From assembly GCF_900101685.1 (NCBI RefSeq), contig NZ_FMZZ01000014.1:62001-126000 (forward strand): a DNA stretch of 64,000 bases, read 5' to 3'. Positions 48,167 through 56,987 of the stretch are shown one piece after another. Position 1 is the stretch's first letter, and each line of letters starts with the position of its first letter. The notes beneath the pieces are model-generated. The model was not told the origin of the DNA. It did no database searches and was given only the letters and a program-made list of their open reading frames with translations. Made by a program: the position numbers and the translations under genes. The DNA is from Actinokineospora iranica (GTDB lineage Bacteria > Actinomycetota > Actinomycetes > Mycobacteriales > Pseudonocardiaceae).

Positions 48167-48999
48167 GAGCCGATCTTTCCTGCGAGGCGGTCAAGAGCCA
48201 GGTTGGTGGAGACGGCGAGGACCGCGAGGCCGATGGCGGGCGCGACGACACCCCAGGGGGTGAGCGTGATGCCCTCCATGTTCTCGCTGATCATCGCGCC
48301 CCAGTTCGGGGCATCCGGGCCGAAGCCGAGGAAGCCCGCCGAGGCGGTGAGGGTGATCGCGATCGCCAGCCGGGTGCCCGCGTCGGCCAGGATGGGCCGC
48401 ACGATGTTCGGCAGGATCTCGCGCAGCAGAATGGAAAACGAGCTGTCGCCCAACGCGACGGCCGCGTCCACAAATCCACTGTGGACAATCTGGACGGTTG
48501 CCGCGCGGGCGACCCGGGACACGAACGGCACACCGGTGATCACCACGGCCGCGATCAGCGTCGCGGTCGAGTAGCCCCAGCCGTTGAGCAGGATCAGCAT
48601 CGCCAGGATCGGCGGGAACGCCAGGAACAGCGCGTCGAACCGGGACACGACCGCGTCGAACCAGCCGCCGAGATACCCCGCCGCCGCGCCGAGGGCGGTG
48701 CCGAGCACGGCGGTCAGCACGGTCGCCACGACCGGGATGACGATCAGCGGCCGCCCGCCGGTCAGCATCCGCACCCAGACGTCGCGGCCGGTCGCGTCGG
48801 CGCCGAGCGGCAGGCCGCCGCCCGCCTCGGTGTAGGGCGGCGCGACGATCAGGCTGGGATCGGCGCTGGTCAGCCAGGGCCCGGCGATCGCGAGCGCGGC
48901 GACCGCCAAACCGGGCAACAGGAACAGGATGCCGACCAGCCTGTGCCGCCGGACGGCGGGCGCGGGCGGCACCGCGCGGGTCAGGATGCTCTCGTTCAT
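48163..48999 (-). CDS. Dpp/Opp-type ABC permease (DppC-like)
   Basis: 278 residues from ATG 48999, whose codon overlaps the stop of the upstream permease. BPD_transp_1 fold with about six membrane segments. The OppC_N-like N-terminus (GILFLLPGLAVAALAIAGPWLT, then PLGADATGRDVWVRML) is typical of DppC. The EAA-like loop is around ALGDSSFSILLREILPNI. Pairs with the DppB-like protein at 48996-49949. Third gene of a four-gene operon read leftward. Confidence 0.92.
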   Translation of the reverse strand: MNESILTRAVPPAPAVRRHRLVGILFLLPGLAVAALAIAGPWLTSADPSLIVAPPYTEAGGGLPLGADATGRDVWVRMLTGGRPLIVIPVVATVLTAVLGTALGAAAGYLGGWFDAVVSRFDALFLAFPPILAMLILLNGWGYSTATLIAAVVITGVPFVSRVARAATVQIVHSGFVDAAVALGDSSFSILLREILPNIVRPILADAGTRLAIAITLTASAGFLGFGPDAPNWGAMISENMEGITLTPWGVVAPAIGLAVLAVSTNLALDRLAGKIGS

Positions 49000-49949
49000 G
49001 CGGCCGTCCTCAGCTTCGGGTTGACGAGCAGGCCGATCAGGTCGGCGATCACGAGCGAGCCGATGATGATGCCCGCCAGCAGCAGCCCGACCCCTTCCAG
49101 GACCGGGGTGTCGTGGTGGCGGACCGCGTTGACCAGCGTCTCCGACAGTCCGGGGTAGTTGAAGATCTGCTCGATCACCGCCGTGCCGCCGAACAGCGCG
49201 CTCGCCAGCCACGCGTACGCCTGCGCGGCCGGGCCGATCGTGGCCGGGATCAGGTGCCTGCGGATCACCTGCCGCTCGGGCAGCCCGGCGAGCCGCGCCG
49301 CCTCCACATTGGGCGCGGTGTTGGCGTCGATCACGATCGCCCGGATCAGCCTGCTCGCCCACGCCGCCGCGAAGATCGTCAGCGACGCCACCGGCAGGAT
49401 CAGGATTTCCGGCCGGTCGATCGGCGCGCCGCCCGCGGGCACCAGCGACACTGCGGGCAGCCAGCCCAGCACCGACGAGAACAGCAGGACCAGCAGACCG
49501 GCGATGACGAACTGCGGAATCGACACCGCCACCAGCGCCCCGCCGGAGAGCAGCCGGTCGATCCGGCTGCCCGGCCGCAGCCCGGCCGCGAGGCCGAGCG
49601 CGGTGGCGATGACGATCGTGGCCAGCGCCGCGAGCAGGGTCAGCAAAGCCGTGTCCGCCAACGGGATCGCGACGATCTCGGCGACCGGCGCGCGTTCCAG
49701 CACACTCACGCCGAGGTCGCCCTGGACCGCGTTGCCGATCCATTCCAGATACCGCACGGCAAGCGGCCGGTCCAGGCCGAGTTCCGCGCGGACCAGCGCG
49801 GTCTGCTCGGCGGTCGCGTTGATCCCCAGCGACGCCGACGCCGCGTCGCCGGGCAGCACCTCCGAGCCCGCGAACAGCACGACCGACACCGCCAGCAGCG
49901 TGCCCGCCGCCGCGAGCAGCCTGCGCAGGACGAAAACCAGTGCTCTCAT
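48996..49949 (-). CDS. Dpp/Opp-type ABC permease (DppB-like)
   Basis: 317 residues; ATG 49949. First transmembrane segment MRALVFVLRRLLAAAGTLL followed by the long periplasmic-type loop ending RAELGLDRPLAVRYLEWI, typical of DppB. The EAA loop is AARLAGLPERQVIRRHLIPA. Starts 13 bases after the binding-protein stop and overlaps the next permease by four bases. Length normal. Confidence 0.92.
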   Translation of the reverse strand: MRALVFVLRRLLAAAGTLLAVSVVLFAGSEVLPGDAASASLGINATAEQTALVRAELGLDRPLAVRYLEWIGNAVQGDLGVSVLERAPVAEIVAIPLADTALLTLLAALATIVIATALGLAAGLRPGSRIDRLLSGGALVAVSIPQFVIAGLLVLLFSSVLGWLPAVSLVPAGGAPIDRPEILILPVASLTIFAAAWASRLIRAIVIDANTAPNVEAARLAGLPERQVIRRHLIPATIGPAAQAYAWLASALFGGTAVIEQIFNYPGLSETLVNAVRHHDTPVLEGVGLLLAGIIIGSLVIADLIGLLVNPKLRTAA

Positions 49950-49962
49950 GGGCTTTCCCCGC

Positions 49963-51483
49963 TCACGCCGACGCGCGCATGAACAGCGGCAGCGAGTCGC
50001 GCATCGCGACGTCGCGCACGCCGGGCCGGGACGCGTCGATCTGCTCCTGGAAGCCCCACACCACATCGCCGCCCTCGGCGTGGAACTGGCGCTGGATGGC
50101 GGCGAACTGCTCGGCGCGCTTGTCGTCGTCCACGGTCTGCTGCGCGGCGGTGAGCCTGCGGTGGTGGTCCTCGCCCGCGCCGGTCACGTTGAACGGCGCC
50201 TTCGAGTTCGTGACCGCGGCCAGGTGCACGGCGGCGGGCCGGTTCAGGTAGTAGAAGCCCTGGAACGGAACCGTGGCAAGGGATTTGAGGTCGGCGTAGT
50301 AGGTGTCGGCCGGGACCTGCTGGAGGTTCAGCTTCACCCCGGCCTGCCCGAGCTGCTGGGCGAACAGCTGCGCGGCGCCCACCATTCCCGGGACCAGCTC
50401 GGCGATCCGCAGTGTCAGCTCGCTGATTCCGGCCTCGCCGAGCAGCTTCCGCGCCTGGTCGAGGTCCTGGGTGCGCTCGGGCAGGTCTGCGTAGCCGGGC
50501 AGGCCGAGGCCGATCACGTCGTTGGCAGGCGTTCCCAGGCCCAGCAGGGAGTTGTTCACCAGCGCCGCGCGGTCCACGGCCAGCCGCACGGCCTTGCGCA
50601 CCCTCGGGTCGTCGAACGGCTTGAGCCGCTGGTTCATGCTGAACGACAGCCCGTTGGAGTTGGCCGCGCCGCCGCGGCGCAGCTCCAGGGTCGAGTTCGC
50701 CCGCTCCGCCTGCGCCCCGGTCGCGCTGATGCCGACCGCGTAGTCGATCTCGCCCGCCTTGAGCGCGTTGAGCCGCGCGGGCGCGTCGGCCATCCGCACG
50801 ATGTCCAAACGCGACAGTGGCGGCCGCTGGCCCCAGTAGTCCTTGTTGCCCAGCAGCACCACGTTCTTGCCGTCGTTGGTCTCCAGCCGGTAGGGGCCGG
50901 AGCCGTCCGCCTTGGTGAAGTCGGTGGTGCCCTCGGGGAAGACGACCGAGAAGATGACCAGGATCGCCTCGCGGAAGTCGCCGCGCGGGCGCTTGAGCGG
51001 CACTTCGACGGTATTCGTGTCGACGACCTTGATGTTGGCGCCGTCCACGTCGGCGTAGACGGAACTGCGGGTGCTCTTGGGCGCGCCGATGGTTCGCAGG
51101 CTGTAGGCGACGTCGGCGGCGGTCACCGGCCTGCCGCTGTGGAACTTCACGCCCGGCCGGATCCGGATCGTCCAGCGCGTCGCGTCGGCGTTGGGCGTGA
51201 CGGACTCGGCCAGGCCTAAGGCGTACTTGCCGTTGTCGATGAACATCAGCGAGTCGTAGACGTGGTGCAGGACCATCAGACTCGCGCCGTAGCCGATGGC
51301 CCTCGGGTCGAGCGCGGTGCTCTTGGTCGCGTCGGCGATCCCGATGCGCAGGGTCGACGTGCCCCCTGCGCCGCTGCCCGAGGCCCGCGACGCGCAGCCG
51401 GTGAGCGCCCCACCGCCGGTGACGGCGGCGGCGAGCGCGGACAACTGCAGGAATCGGCGGCGGTCGATGGTGGTGGGAGACAT
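49963..51483 (-). CDS. ABC substrate-binding lipoprotein (SBP family 5)
   Basis: 506 residues from ATG 51483. The N-terminus MSPTTIDRRRFLQLSALAAA combines a twin-arginine motif with a lipobox (ALTGC, Cys about 29), so it is a Tat-exported lipoprotein. The rest is a family-5 binding protein (peptide, nickel or opine type): WTIRIRPGVKFHSGRPVTAADV is the diagnostic stretch near residues 110-130. It delivers ligand to the permeases encoded downstream. Its promoter region faces the MFS gene and carries three palindromes, so import and efflux may be controlled together. Confidence 0.92.
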   Translation of the reverse strand: MSPTTIDRRRFLQLSALAAAVTGGGALTGCASRASGSGAGGTSTLRIGIADATKSTALDPRAIGYGASLMVLHHVYDSLMFIDNGKYALGLAESVTPNADATRWTIRIRPGVKFHSGRPVTAADVAYSLRTIGAPKSTRSSVYADVDGANIKVVDTNTVEVPLKRPRGDFREAILVIFSVVFPEGTTDFTKADGSGPYRLETNDGKNVVLLGNKDYWGQRPPLSRLDIVRMADAPARLNALKAGEIDYAVGISATGAQAERANSTLELRRGGAANSNGLSFSMNQRLKPFDDPRVRKAVRLAVDRAALVNNSLLGLGTPANDVIGLGLPGYADLPERTQDLDQARKLLGEAGISELTLRIAELVPGMVGAAQLFAQQLGQAGVKLNLQQVPADTYYADLKSLATVPFQGFYYLNRPAAVHLAAVTNSKAPFNVTGAGEDHHRRLTAAQQTVDDDKRAEQFAAIQRQFHAEGGDVVWGFQEQIDASRPGVRDVAMRDSLPLFMRASA

Positions 51484-51556
51484 GTCGGGAGGCTCCTCGC
51501 TCGGATCGCTCAGACGGCGGTGAGCCACCGAGGGTGCCGAACCCGTTCGTCACCGT

Positions 51557-51609
51557 CTGCACAAATCTGTGCAGCGCCAATCACACGTCCGTGTGCTCAG
51601 TTCTGAGCA
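51557..51609. promoter_or_regulatory. Cluster of three palindromes in the divergent ABC/MFS promoter
   Basis: Three dyads lie within 53 bp. CTGCACA-AATC-TGTGCAG is at 51557-51574, CACAC-GTCC-GTGTG at 51582-51595 and TGCTCAG-TT-CTGAGCA at 51594-51609. The last shares the TGCTCA-N4-TGAGCA core with the palindrome before the PKS operon. They sit 75 bp or more from both start codons, suitable for control of both directions. The binding protein is unknown; the CRP/FNR-type regulator at 56243 is one candidate. Confidence 0.5.
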
Positions 51610-51683
51610 TTCCCCGGCGCGGCCCCGCCCATACCGTCAGTCCCACCCGTGTCACCGCGCGTACCCACCAGGGAGAGGCTCTT

Positions 51684-53141
51684 ATGTCGGACACATTCGA
51701 GCGGGTAGAGGAGACCGCCAAGGCGCCGCCCACCGCGGCCGCCGCGGGCAAGGTCGTCCTGCTGACCCTGCTGCTGGCCGAGTTCATGGTCCAGATCGAC
51801 GCCACGATCGTGAACGTCTCGCTGCCCAGCATCCAGACCGAACTCGGGTTCACCGGCAACAGCCTGGCCTGGGTCGTCAACGGCTACATGCTGCTCTACG
51901 GCGGCCTCCTGCTGCTCGGCGGCAGGCTCGCCGACGTCTACGGGCGCAGGCTCGTGCTGATGACCGGCGTGTCGGTGTTCACCGTCGCGTCGGTGGTCTG
52001 CGGCCTCGCGCAGGACCCGGTCACCATGGTCCTGGCCAGGGCGGTGCAGGGCATGGGCGGCGCGGCGGCGGCCCCCGCGGTGCTGTCGCTGATCATCACC
52101 ATGTTCGCCGAGGGGACCGCCCGCAACAAGGCGCTGGCGGCCTGGGGCGGCGCCAGCGCGGGCGGATCGCTGTTCGGCCTGCTCATCGGCGGCGTGCTGA
52201 CCTCGACCACCGACTGGCGGTGGATCTTCCTGATCAACCTGCCGATCGGCGTCGCGATCGTCGTCCTGGCCCCGATCGTGCTGAAGGAGAGCAAGGCGGA
52301 CAAGCGCCCGTCTCTCGACGCGGCCGGGGCGGTGACCATCACCGCGGCGCTGCTGATCATCACCTACGCCCTGCTCGACGCGCACAGCGGCGGCAGCGCG
52401 TTCTCCCTGTCGTCTCTGGTCCTGCTGGCCGTCGGCTTGGCCCTGGTCGGCGTGTTCATCGGCCTGGAGAAGCGCCACCACGACCCGGTGATCCCGCTGA
52501 CGCTGTTCCGCAACCGCAACACCGCGGGCTCACTGGGAGCCACCGCGTTGTTCGGCACCACCCAGATGGGCTACTTCTTCTTCGTCACCCTGTACCTGCA
52601 GAACGTCTTGGGCCTCAGCGCCATCCAGACGGGTCTGTCGTACCTGCCACTGCTCGCGGGCTACGCGGTCACCGCGGGCATGGCCACGAAGATCATCGCC
52701 GCCAAGGGCGTCCGCACCGCGCTGGTGCCCGGCCTCGTCAGCGTCACGGTCGGTATGGCCTGGCTGTCCCAGGTCCCCGCGGACGGCTCCTACTGGGTGA
52801 ACGTCCTGGGCCCGACCGTGCTCGCGGGCATCGGCCTCGGCCTGACGTTCGTGCCACTGTCGATCTCGTCCACCGCGGGCATCGATCCCCGCAACGCGGG
52901 CGCCGTCTCCGGCCTGTTCAACGTCGCCATGCTCGTCGGCGGCGCGGTCGGCATCGCGGTCCTGACCACCGCGGCCGCGTTCACCGGCCCCATCCCGATG
53001 GCTCCACTCACCGCGCCGACGTCCGAGGCCATCGGCGGCTTCGAGGGCGTCTTCCTCGCCGGGGCAGGCCTCGCCGCGCTCGCGCTGCTGGTCTGCCTCA
53101 CGGTCCTGCGCGTTCCCAAGCAGACATCTGAAGCAACGTAA
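51684..53141 (+). CDS. MFS drug exporter, DHA2 (EmrB/QacA) type with 14 TM
   Basis: 485 residues from ATG 51684, RBS GGGAGAGG. N-terminal signature LLAEFMVQIDATIVNVSLPSI, motif A GGRLADVYGRRLVL, motif C GASAGGSLFGLLIGGVL. Fourteen predicted membrane segments place it in the DHA2 family. These proton-driven pumps export antibiotics and often give self-resistance. Divergent from the ABC operon, with the palindrome cluster between, and eight bases before a DUF3224 gene. Likely exporter of the cluster product (inference). Confidence 0.92.
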   Translation: MSDTFERVEETAKAPPTAAAAGKVVLLTLLLAEFMVQIDATIVNVSLPSIQTELGFTGNSLAWVVNGYMLLYGGLLLLGGRLADVYGRRLVLMTGVSVFTVASVVCGLAQDPVTMVLARAVQGMGGAAAAPAVLSLIITMFAEGTARNKALAAWGGASAGGSLFGLLIGGVLTSTTDWRWIFLINLPIGVAIVVLAPIVLKESKADKRPSLDAAGAVTITAALLIITYALLDAHSGGSAFSLSSLVLLAVGLALVGVFIGLEKRHHDPVIPLTLFRNRNTAGSLGATALFGTTQMGYFFFVTLYLQNVLGLSAIQTGLSYLPLLAGYAVTAGMATKIIAAKGVRTALVPGLVSVTVGMAWLSQVPADGSYWVNVLGPTVLAGIGLGLTFVPLSISSTAGIDPRNAGAVSGLFNVAMLVGGAVGIAVLTTAAAFTGPIPMAPLTAPTSEAIGGFEGVFLAGAGLAALALLVCLTVLRVPKQTSEAT

Positions 53142-53149
53142 GGAATCTG

Positions 53150-53542
53150 ATGACCAACGCCACTGGAAAGTTCACCACCACGAGCTGGGAGGAAGCCCCG
53201 TACGACCAGGCTGACGATGCTCCGGTTATCGCCAAGGCCGACGTCCGCAACACCTTCGAGGGCGACATCGTCGGTGCTGGAACGCTGACCTACTTGCTGG
53301 CTTACCCGAAGGACTACGCCAGCTTCGTCGGCATCCAGCGCGTCACCGGGGCGCTTGGGGGCAAGACCGGGCAGTTCATCCTGCAGACCGAGGGCGTCGT
53401 GGACGGCGGACCGCCGTCTTCGACGTGGTTCGTGGTTCCCGGCTCGGCGACTGGTGAGCTGGTTGGGCTGCGGGGGAAGGGGACTGTGGTCGCCCTCGAC
53501 GCCACTACTGCCGAGTACACATTGGACTATCATTTCGCCTGA
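53150..53542 (+). CDS. DUF3224 family protein
   Basis: 130 residues, starting eight bases after the MFS stop, so co-transcribed. Recognised as DUF3224 (allene-oxide-cyclase-like barrel): starts MTNATGKFTTTSWEEAPYD, with core stretches KADVRNTFEGDIVGAGTLTY and GKTGQFILQTEG and the ending TLDYHF. The biochemical function of the family is not known; small beta-barrels of this type bind hydrophobic ligands. The link with an efflux pump hints at drug binding or stress response, which is a guess. Confidence 0.85.
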   Translation: MTNATGKFTTTSWEEAPYDQADDAPVIAKADVRNTFEGDIVGAGTLTYLLAYPKDYASFVGIQRVTGALGGKTGQFILQTEGVVDGGPPSSTWFVVPGSATGELVGLRGKGTVVALDATTAEYTLDYHFA

Positions 53543-53553
53543 TTGCTTGCTCT

Positions 53554-53585
53554 GAGGCCACCTTCGGTGTTCCGGAGGTGGCCTC
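53554..53585 (+). terminator. Hairpin after the MFS-DUF3224 unit
   Basis: 10-bp stem GAGGCCACCT / AGGTGGCCTC with a 12-base loop, 12 bases after the DUF3224 stop. Confidence 0.7.
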
Positions 53586-53599
53586 GGGGGCGCTTTCGT

Positions 53600-53735
53600 G
53601 GGTTTTCTCTATGGGGTGGGTCGCGTCCTTTCGCCATCATTGTGAATAACCCCAAGGGGGTCTTTGTGTGCTCCTTGGTCCGCCCATCGAGCACCTGGCA
53701 GGGCCGGGTGCGGCTTTGTCTTGTTTCGCTGTGTG
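53600..53735 (+). repeat. Intergenic repeat copy (CCATCGAGCACCTGGCAG type)
   Basis: Contains CCATCGAGCACCTGGCAG and GGGTGCGG as in 36910-37020, and a TATGGGGTGGGT block like the outer arm of the inverted repeat at 36777. The rest of this gap of about 295 bp shows no gene. Confidence 0.45.
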
Positions 53736-53838
53736 GTGATTGATCTGAGGGTTGTGGGTATGTGAACAGCGATCCCGATCTCTGGGTCGAGTCGTTTCGG
53801 TGCTGCGTCCTGCCGGTTTTGGCGTCCGCGTTGGCTGA

Positions 53839-54396
53839 TCAGGGGCAGGCCAGGACGAACATCAGGCCGAGTTGCGTTCCGGCGCCGATGATCTCGCCGT
53901 TGGCGATCATGGCACGGATCTTGGACAGGGGCACCCATTCGACTCTGGCGGCCTCGTTGCTATCCGGGGGCGCGCCGGTGTCCTCGGCGCCTTCGGCGAC
54001 ATAGATCAGGTTCTCGAAATCGGCGGTCCCTGCCAGGGGCTGGAAGCTGGTGAGAAGGCGGATGGAGCGGGGGCGCCAGCCGGTTTCCTCCTCGATTTCG
54101 CGGGCCGCGGTGTGGGCCGGGTCTTCGTCCGGATCGACGTAGCCGCCAGGTAGTTCCCAGGTCCAACGGTCCATGATGAAGCGATGGCGGTATATCAGCA
54201 GGACGTGATCGCGATTGTCGTTGAGCACTACGGTCATGCTGGCCTTGGGTATGCGCAGAACATACTGCTCAAATCGCACGCCGTCGGGCAATTCGACATG
54301 CGCGATCGCCAACTCGATCCGGCGGGTGTTGTCAACCAGACGTTCCTCGTGGATACGCCAGGTTGCGAGCCGTTGGTTCAGCTCTTCGCCGCTCAT
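53839..54396 (-). CDS. Nudix hydrolase
   Basis: 185 residues. The full Nudix box begins GGYVDPDEDPAHTAAREIEE and continues to ETGW (residues of about 93-116), giving the GX5EX7REUXEEXGU pattern. It is preceded by WTWELPGG, as in ADP-ribose pyrophosphatase-like members. It should cleave a nucleoside diphosphate linked to another group; substrate not certain. The start is four bases from the stop of the HTH-TPR gene, so both are in one transcript. Confidence 0.9.
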   Translation of the reverse strand: MSGEELNQRLATWRIHEERLVDNTRRIELAIAHVELPDGVRFEQYVLRIPKASMTVVLNDNRDHVLLIYRHRFIMDRWTWELPGGYVDPDEDPAHTAAREIEEETGWRPRSIRLLTSFQPLAGTADFENLIYVAEGAEDTGAPPDSNEAARVEWVPLSKIRAMIANGEIIGAGTQLGLMFVLACP

Positions 54397-54399
54397 GGT

Positions 54400-55719
54400 T
54401 CAGGCGTTCTTGTCGCGTAGGCCCTCCAGGCGTTTCCAGGCCCAGACCGCGATGGACAGGGCGCCTTCTTCCTCCGCGTCGGCGGCCAGGATGCGCAATT
54501 GGGTTCTGGCCGTCTCGTTTTCTTCGGCTTCTTCCGCTGCCAATGCGAGGGTGCGGCGGGAGCGCAGGAGTTCATAGCCTGCCACTTCGCCGCGGGCTAG
54601 GACTTCCTGGCAGATTCGCATGGCTTCGCGGGGGTTGCCGGAAGCCAGTTCGTAGCGGGCTTCCAGGCTGTCCACTTCGTCGCGGTCGGTGGACATGCTC
54701 AGGGTGCGTTGGGCGCTGCGGGCGTCGGCGATCAGCTTTTTCACCTCGGCCAGGTCGCCGCCGCAGTCGAGTTGGATGGAGGCGGCTGCGCGGCAGAAGC
54801 GCAGCCAATCCTGGACGGGCATCGAGCCGTTGAGGGAGTCCCGGGCGCGTTCCAGGTGGGCCAGGGCGTCCTCGCGCCTGCCCGCGCGGCCGAGGGCGAC
54901 GGCCGCGGTCCAGTAGGCGCGGCCGGAGGTGGCGGGACTGTCGAGGGTGGCGGCCGCGGCGAGCATCGGGTCGATCAGCTCGATCGCCAGCGGGGACTCG
55001 TCCAGGTCGCAGAGCACCGAGATCTGCACTGCGTACAGGCGCACCTCCTCGGCGGTGCCCGCGAGCGGGCTGGTGACCAGGGCGTGCTGGGTCTCGCTGA
55101 GCAGGGTCCTGGCGCGGCTCATCTCGCCGACGGCGCGGCAGGCGGTGGCCAGGTCGATGTTGATCGACAGCAGGATGGTCTCCAGGCCCGCGGTCTCGGC
55201 GACCTTGGCGAGTTCGTCCAGGACCGTGAGCCGGTGCCGGTGCTCGTTGGTCATGCCGAGGATGCGCTGCAGCGACATCCCGCTCTCGATGATCGCGGTG
55301 GGCTCGCCGAACTGGCGGGCCCGGTCGAAGGAGTCTTCCGCGTGCCTGCGGGCGTCGACCAGGTCGCCGGAAGCGAAGGCCGACTGGGTCAAGATCCGGG
55401 TCATGAGTTGACCGGAGTCATGCTCACTGGTCCGAACAGTCGACGGGGCTTCCTCCTCCGGCCAGCTGTCGCCCGCCAAATCGCGGGCGCGCACACCGAG
55501 CACCTTCGCGAGTTGGTGAACAACCTCCAATGTCGGTACACGGTTACCCGCTTCCAACAGGGAGACATAACTGGCGCTGATGGTTCCGCCGGACACGAGG
55601 TCGCGCTGGGACATCCCGCGGCTCAACCGAAGACTCTTCAGTCGTTGACCGAATTCGGGCTGGCTGACCTTACCCGCCCGGACAGGATTTGACAATTGTT
55701 GACTCCTGTGCTGACTCAT
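54400..55719 (-). CDS. XRE-type HTH regulator with TPR-like C-terminal domain
   Basis: 439 residues. Helix-turn-helix in residues 22-80 (FGQRLKSLRLSRGMSQRDLV, SASYVSLLEAGNRVPTLEVV). The remaining 350 residues are all-helical repeats with TPR-like Ala/Leu spacing (for example RAYWTAAVALGRAGRREDAL). This layout matches peptide-responsive regulators of the RRNPP kind in Firmicutes and many uncharacterised actinobacterial regulators. Divergent from a gene for a 64-residue secreted peptide (55767) with only 47 bp between, and followed by a Nudix gene. A role as sensor of that peptide is a testable guess. ATG 55719 chosen. Confidence 0.87.
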   Translation of the reverse strand: MSQHRSQQLSNPVRAGKVSQPEFGQRLKSLRLSRGMSQRDLVSGGTISASYVSLLEAGNRVPTLEVVHQLAKVLGVRARDLAGDSWPEEEAPSTVRTSEHDSGQLMTRILTQSAFASGDLVDARRHAEDSFDRARQFGEPTAIIESGMSLQRILGMTNEHRHRLTVLDELAKVAETAGLETILLSINIDLATACRAVGEMSRARTLLSETQHALVTSPLAGTAEEVRLYAVQISVLCDLDESPLAIELIDPMLAAAATLDSPATSGRAYWTAAVALGRAGRREDALAHLERARDSLNGSMPVQDWLRFCRAAASIQLDCGGDLAEVKKLIADARSAQRTLSMSTDRDEVDSLEARYELASGNPREAMRICQEVLARGEVAGYELLRSRRTLALAAEEAEENETARTQLRILAADAEEEGALSIAVWAWKRLEGLRDKNA

Positions 55720-55750
55720 GATTTCCTCTAGTCACTGACTCAAGTCAACA
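55697..55750. promoter_or_regulatory. Divergent promoter with separated inverted repeat
   Basis: Arms TGTTGACT (55697-55704) and AGTCAACA (55743-55750), plus repeated GACTCA motifs, span the start of the HTH-TPR gene and the upstream region of the peptide gene. TTGACT could also serve as a -35 box. Possible autoregulatory operator. Confidence 0.35.
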
Positions 55751-55766
55751 AGCTTCGGAGGGAATC

Positions 55767-55961
55767 ATGAAGACGACCGCCACCGCCGTGTTGACCGCCG
55801 CGCTGGCCCTCACCGGGATCGGTCTGTGTCATGCGGACCCCTCTGGCAGTGGACGTTTAGAGTTCAACTCTACCTCAACGCAGGTAGAACTCACCGGTAG
55901 CGACAGAAACGTTCCAGCATCCGGTGCGTGCGCGAAGACGCTTGACTGGCCCTGGATCTGA
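55767..55961 (+). CDS. Small secreted peptide precursor
   Basis: 64 residues with a strong RBS (GGAGGG, four bases before ATG). Residues 1-23 form a classic Sec signal (MKTTATAVLTAALALTGIGL, cleavage probably after CHA). The remaining 40 residues are polar and contain one Cys; the C-terminus is aromatic (TLDWPWI). No family recognised. Its place, divergent from an HTH-TPR regulator, is the arrangement of peptide pheromone / receptor pairs. It could also be a truncated secreted protein: coding-like sequence on the opposite strand (55829-56080) suggests the region is partly scrambled. Confidence 0.55.
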   Translation: MKTTATAVLTAALALTGIGLCHADPSGSGRLEFNSTSTQVELTGSDRNVPASGACAKTLDWPWI

Positions 55962-56242
55962 TGCCCGACGCAGGCCTCGGCCATGACTTTTGTAAGATCG
56001 TCTTCCTTGACACGGGCCTCCTGGGTCCGGTCGATGGCCGACACGAGCACAAGGCGGGTCTCCCCAGGGCGTGCGGGCACTAGCCCGACGTTACTGCTGT
56101 CGACCCAGAGGGTGTCCGTTTGGCCTGATCAGCGTTGTGACCCGCGATTCTTCGCCAGCGCCGATCGGACGGATGCCGACAGCTTGTCAACACGCAGGTC
56201 GCCGATCAGTCAAGGGCAGGCCGCGTACCGAGGGGGTAAACC

Positions 56243-56926
56243 ATGTCCATGACCTTGGCTCCGTTATCCGGCATCACGTTCGGGGAGCGGCTGGAGAGTG
56301 TGATCACCGGGCAGGCGCTCGCCGCGCCGTCGGTCCGGATCGACAAGAACGCGAACGTCTACAACTGCGGCTACCGCAGCGACCACGTCTACCTGGTCCG
56401 CGCGGGCCGCATCAAGACCGTCATGTACTCCAAGGGCGGCAAGGAATGCCTGCTGTCCATCCACCCGGCCGGCGACCTGTTCGGCGAGTTGTGCGTGCTC
56501 GGCGGCCCGCGCGCGGAAACCGCCATCGCCATGGTGCCCAGCGTGCTGCAGTCCATGGCCATGGACGTCTTCCACGCCGCGCTGCGCCGCGAGGGCCTGG
56601 TCGAGGACTTCGTCCGGCACATGGCCATGCGCCTGGCCGAGCAACAGCAGGTCATCAGCGACCTGGTCACCGTCGACAGCGAGCAGCGGCTGGGGTCGAC
56701 GCTGCTCAGCCTCGGCCGCAAACTCGGCAAGCGCGAGGCAAGCACCTTGCGCATCGACGAGAAGATCACCCAAGAGGAACTGGCGGGCATGGTCGGCACG
56801 ACCCGGTCCCGCGTGGGGCATTTCCTCAAGCGCTTTCGCGAGGCGGGCATCGTGGAGGTTCGCCAGGGCTGCTTCCTGCGCATCGATGAGCAGCGCCTGA
56901 TGGCCTACCTCGATGCCCGAATCTGA
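56243..56926 (+). CDS. CRP/FNR-family transcription regulator
   Basis: 227 residues; ATG 56243 with GAGGGGG upstream. N-terminal cyclic-nucleotide-binding-like beta barrel (KNANVYNCGYRSDHVYLVRA, HPAGDLFGELCVLGG) and C-terminal winged helix (ITQEELAGMVGTTRSRVGHF). The phosphate-binding residues for cAMP are not obvious, so the ligand may differ or be absent. The leinamycin cluster has a CRP/FNR-type regulator, LnmO, so this is a candidate pathway regulator; the palindromes at 1046, 40460 and 51594 are candidate targets. A 45-bp copy of its HTH region is found at 58658-58702. Confidence 0.88.
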   Translation: MSMTLAPLSGITFGERLESVITGQALAAPSVRIDKNANVYNCGYRSDHVYLVRAGRIKTVMYSKGGKECLLSIHPAGDLFGELCVLGGPRAETAIAMVPSVLQSMAMDVFHAALRREGLVEDFVRHMAMRLAEQQQVISDLVTVDSEQRLGSTLLSLGRKLGKREASTLRIDEKITQEELAGMVGTTRSRVGHFLKRFREAGIVEVRQGCFLRIDEQRLMAYLDARI

Positions 56927-56987
56927 GCGCACGGGGTTTCCGGAATGGGCATGTCGTCGGTGCTGACGGCGTGCCCGTTCCGTTGTT

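Noticed and set aside
49159-51219. Plus-strand open frame of 686 codons over the ABC genes
   Set aside because: Opposes clear permease and binding-protein genes; composition is that of an antisense shadow.
55829-56080. Minus-strand frame of 83 codons opposite the small peptide gene
   Set aside because: Part of it looks coding-like (RLVLVSAIDRTQEARVKEDD), but it has no good RBS and conflicts with the peptide gene that has a strong RBS and signal sequence; kept only as possible remnant.
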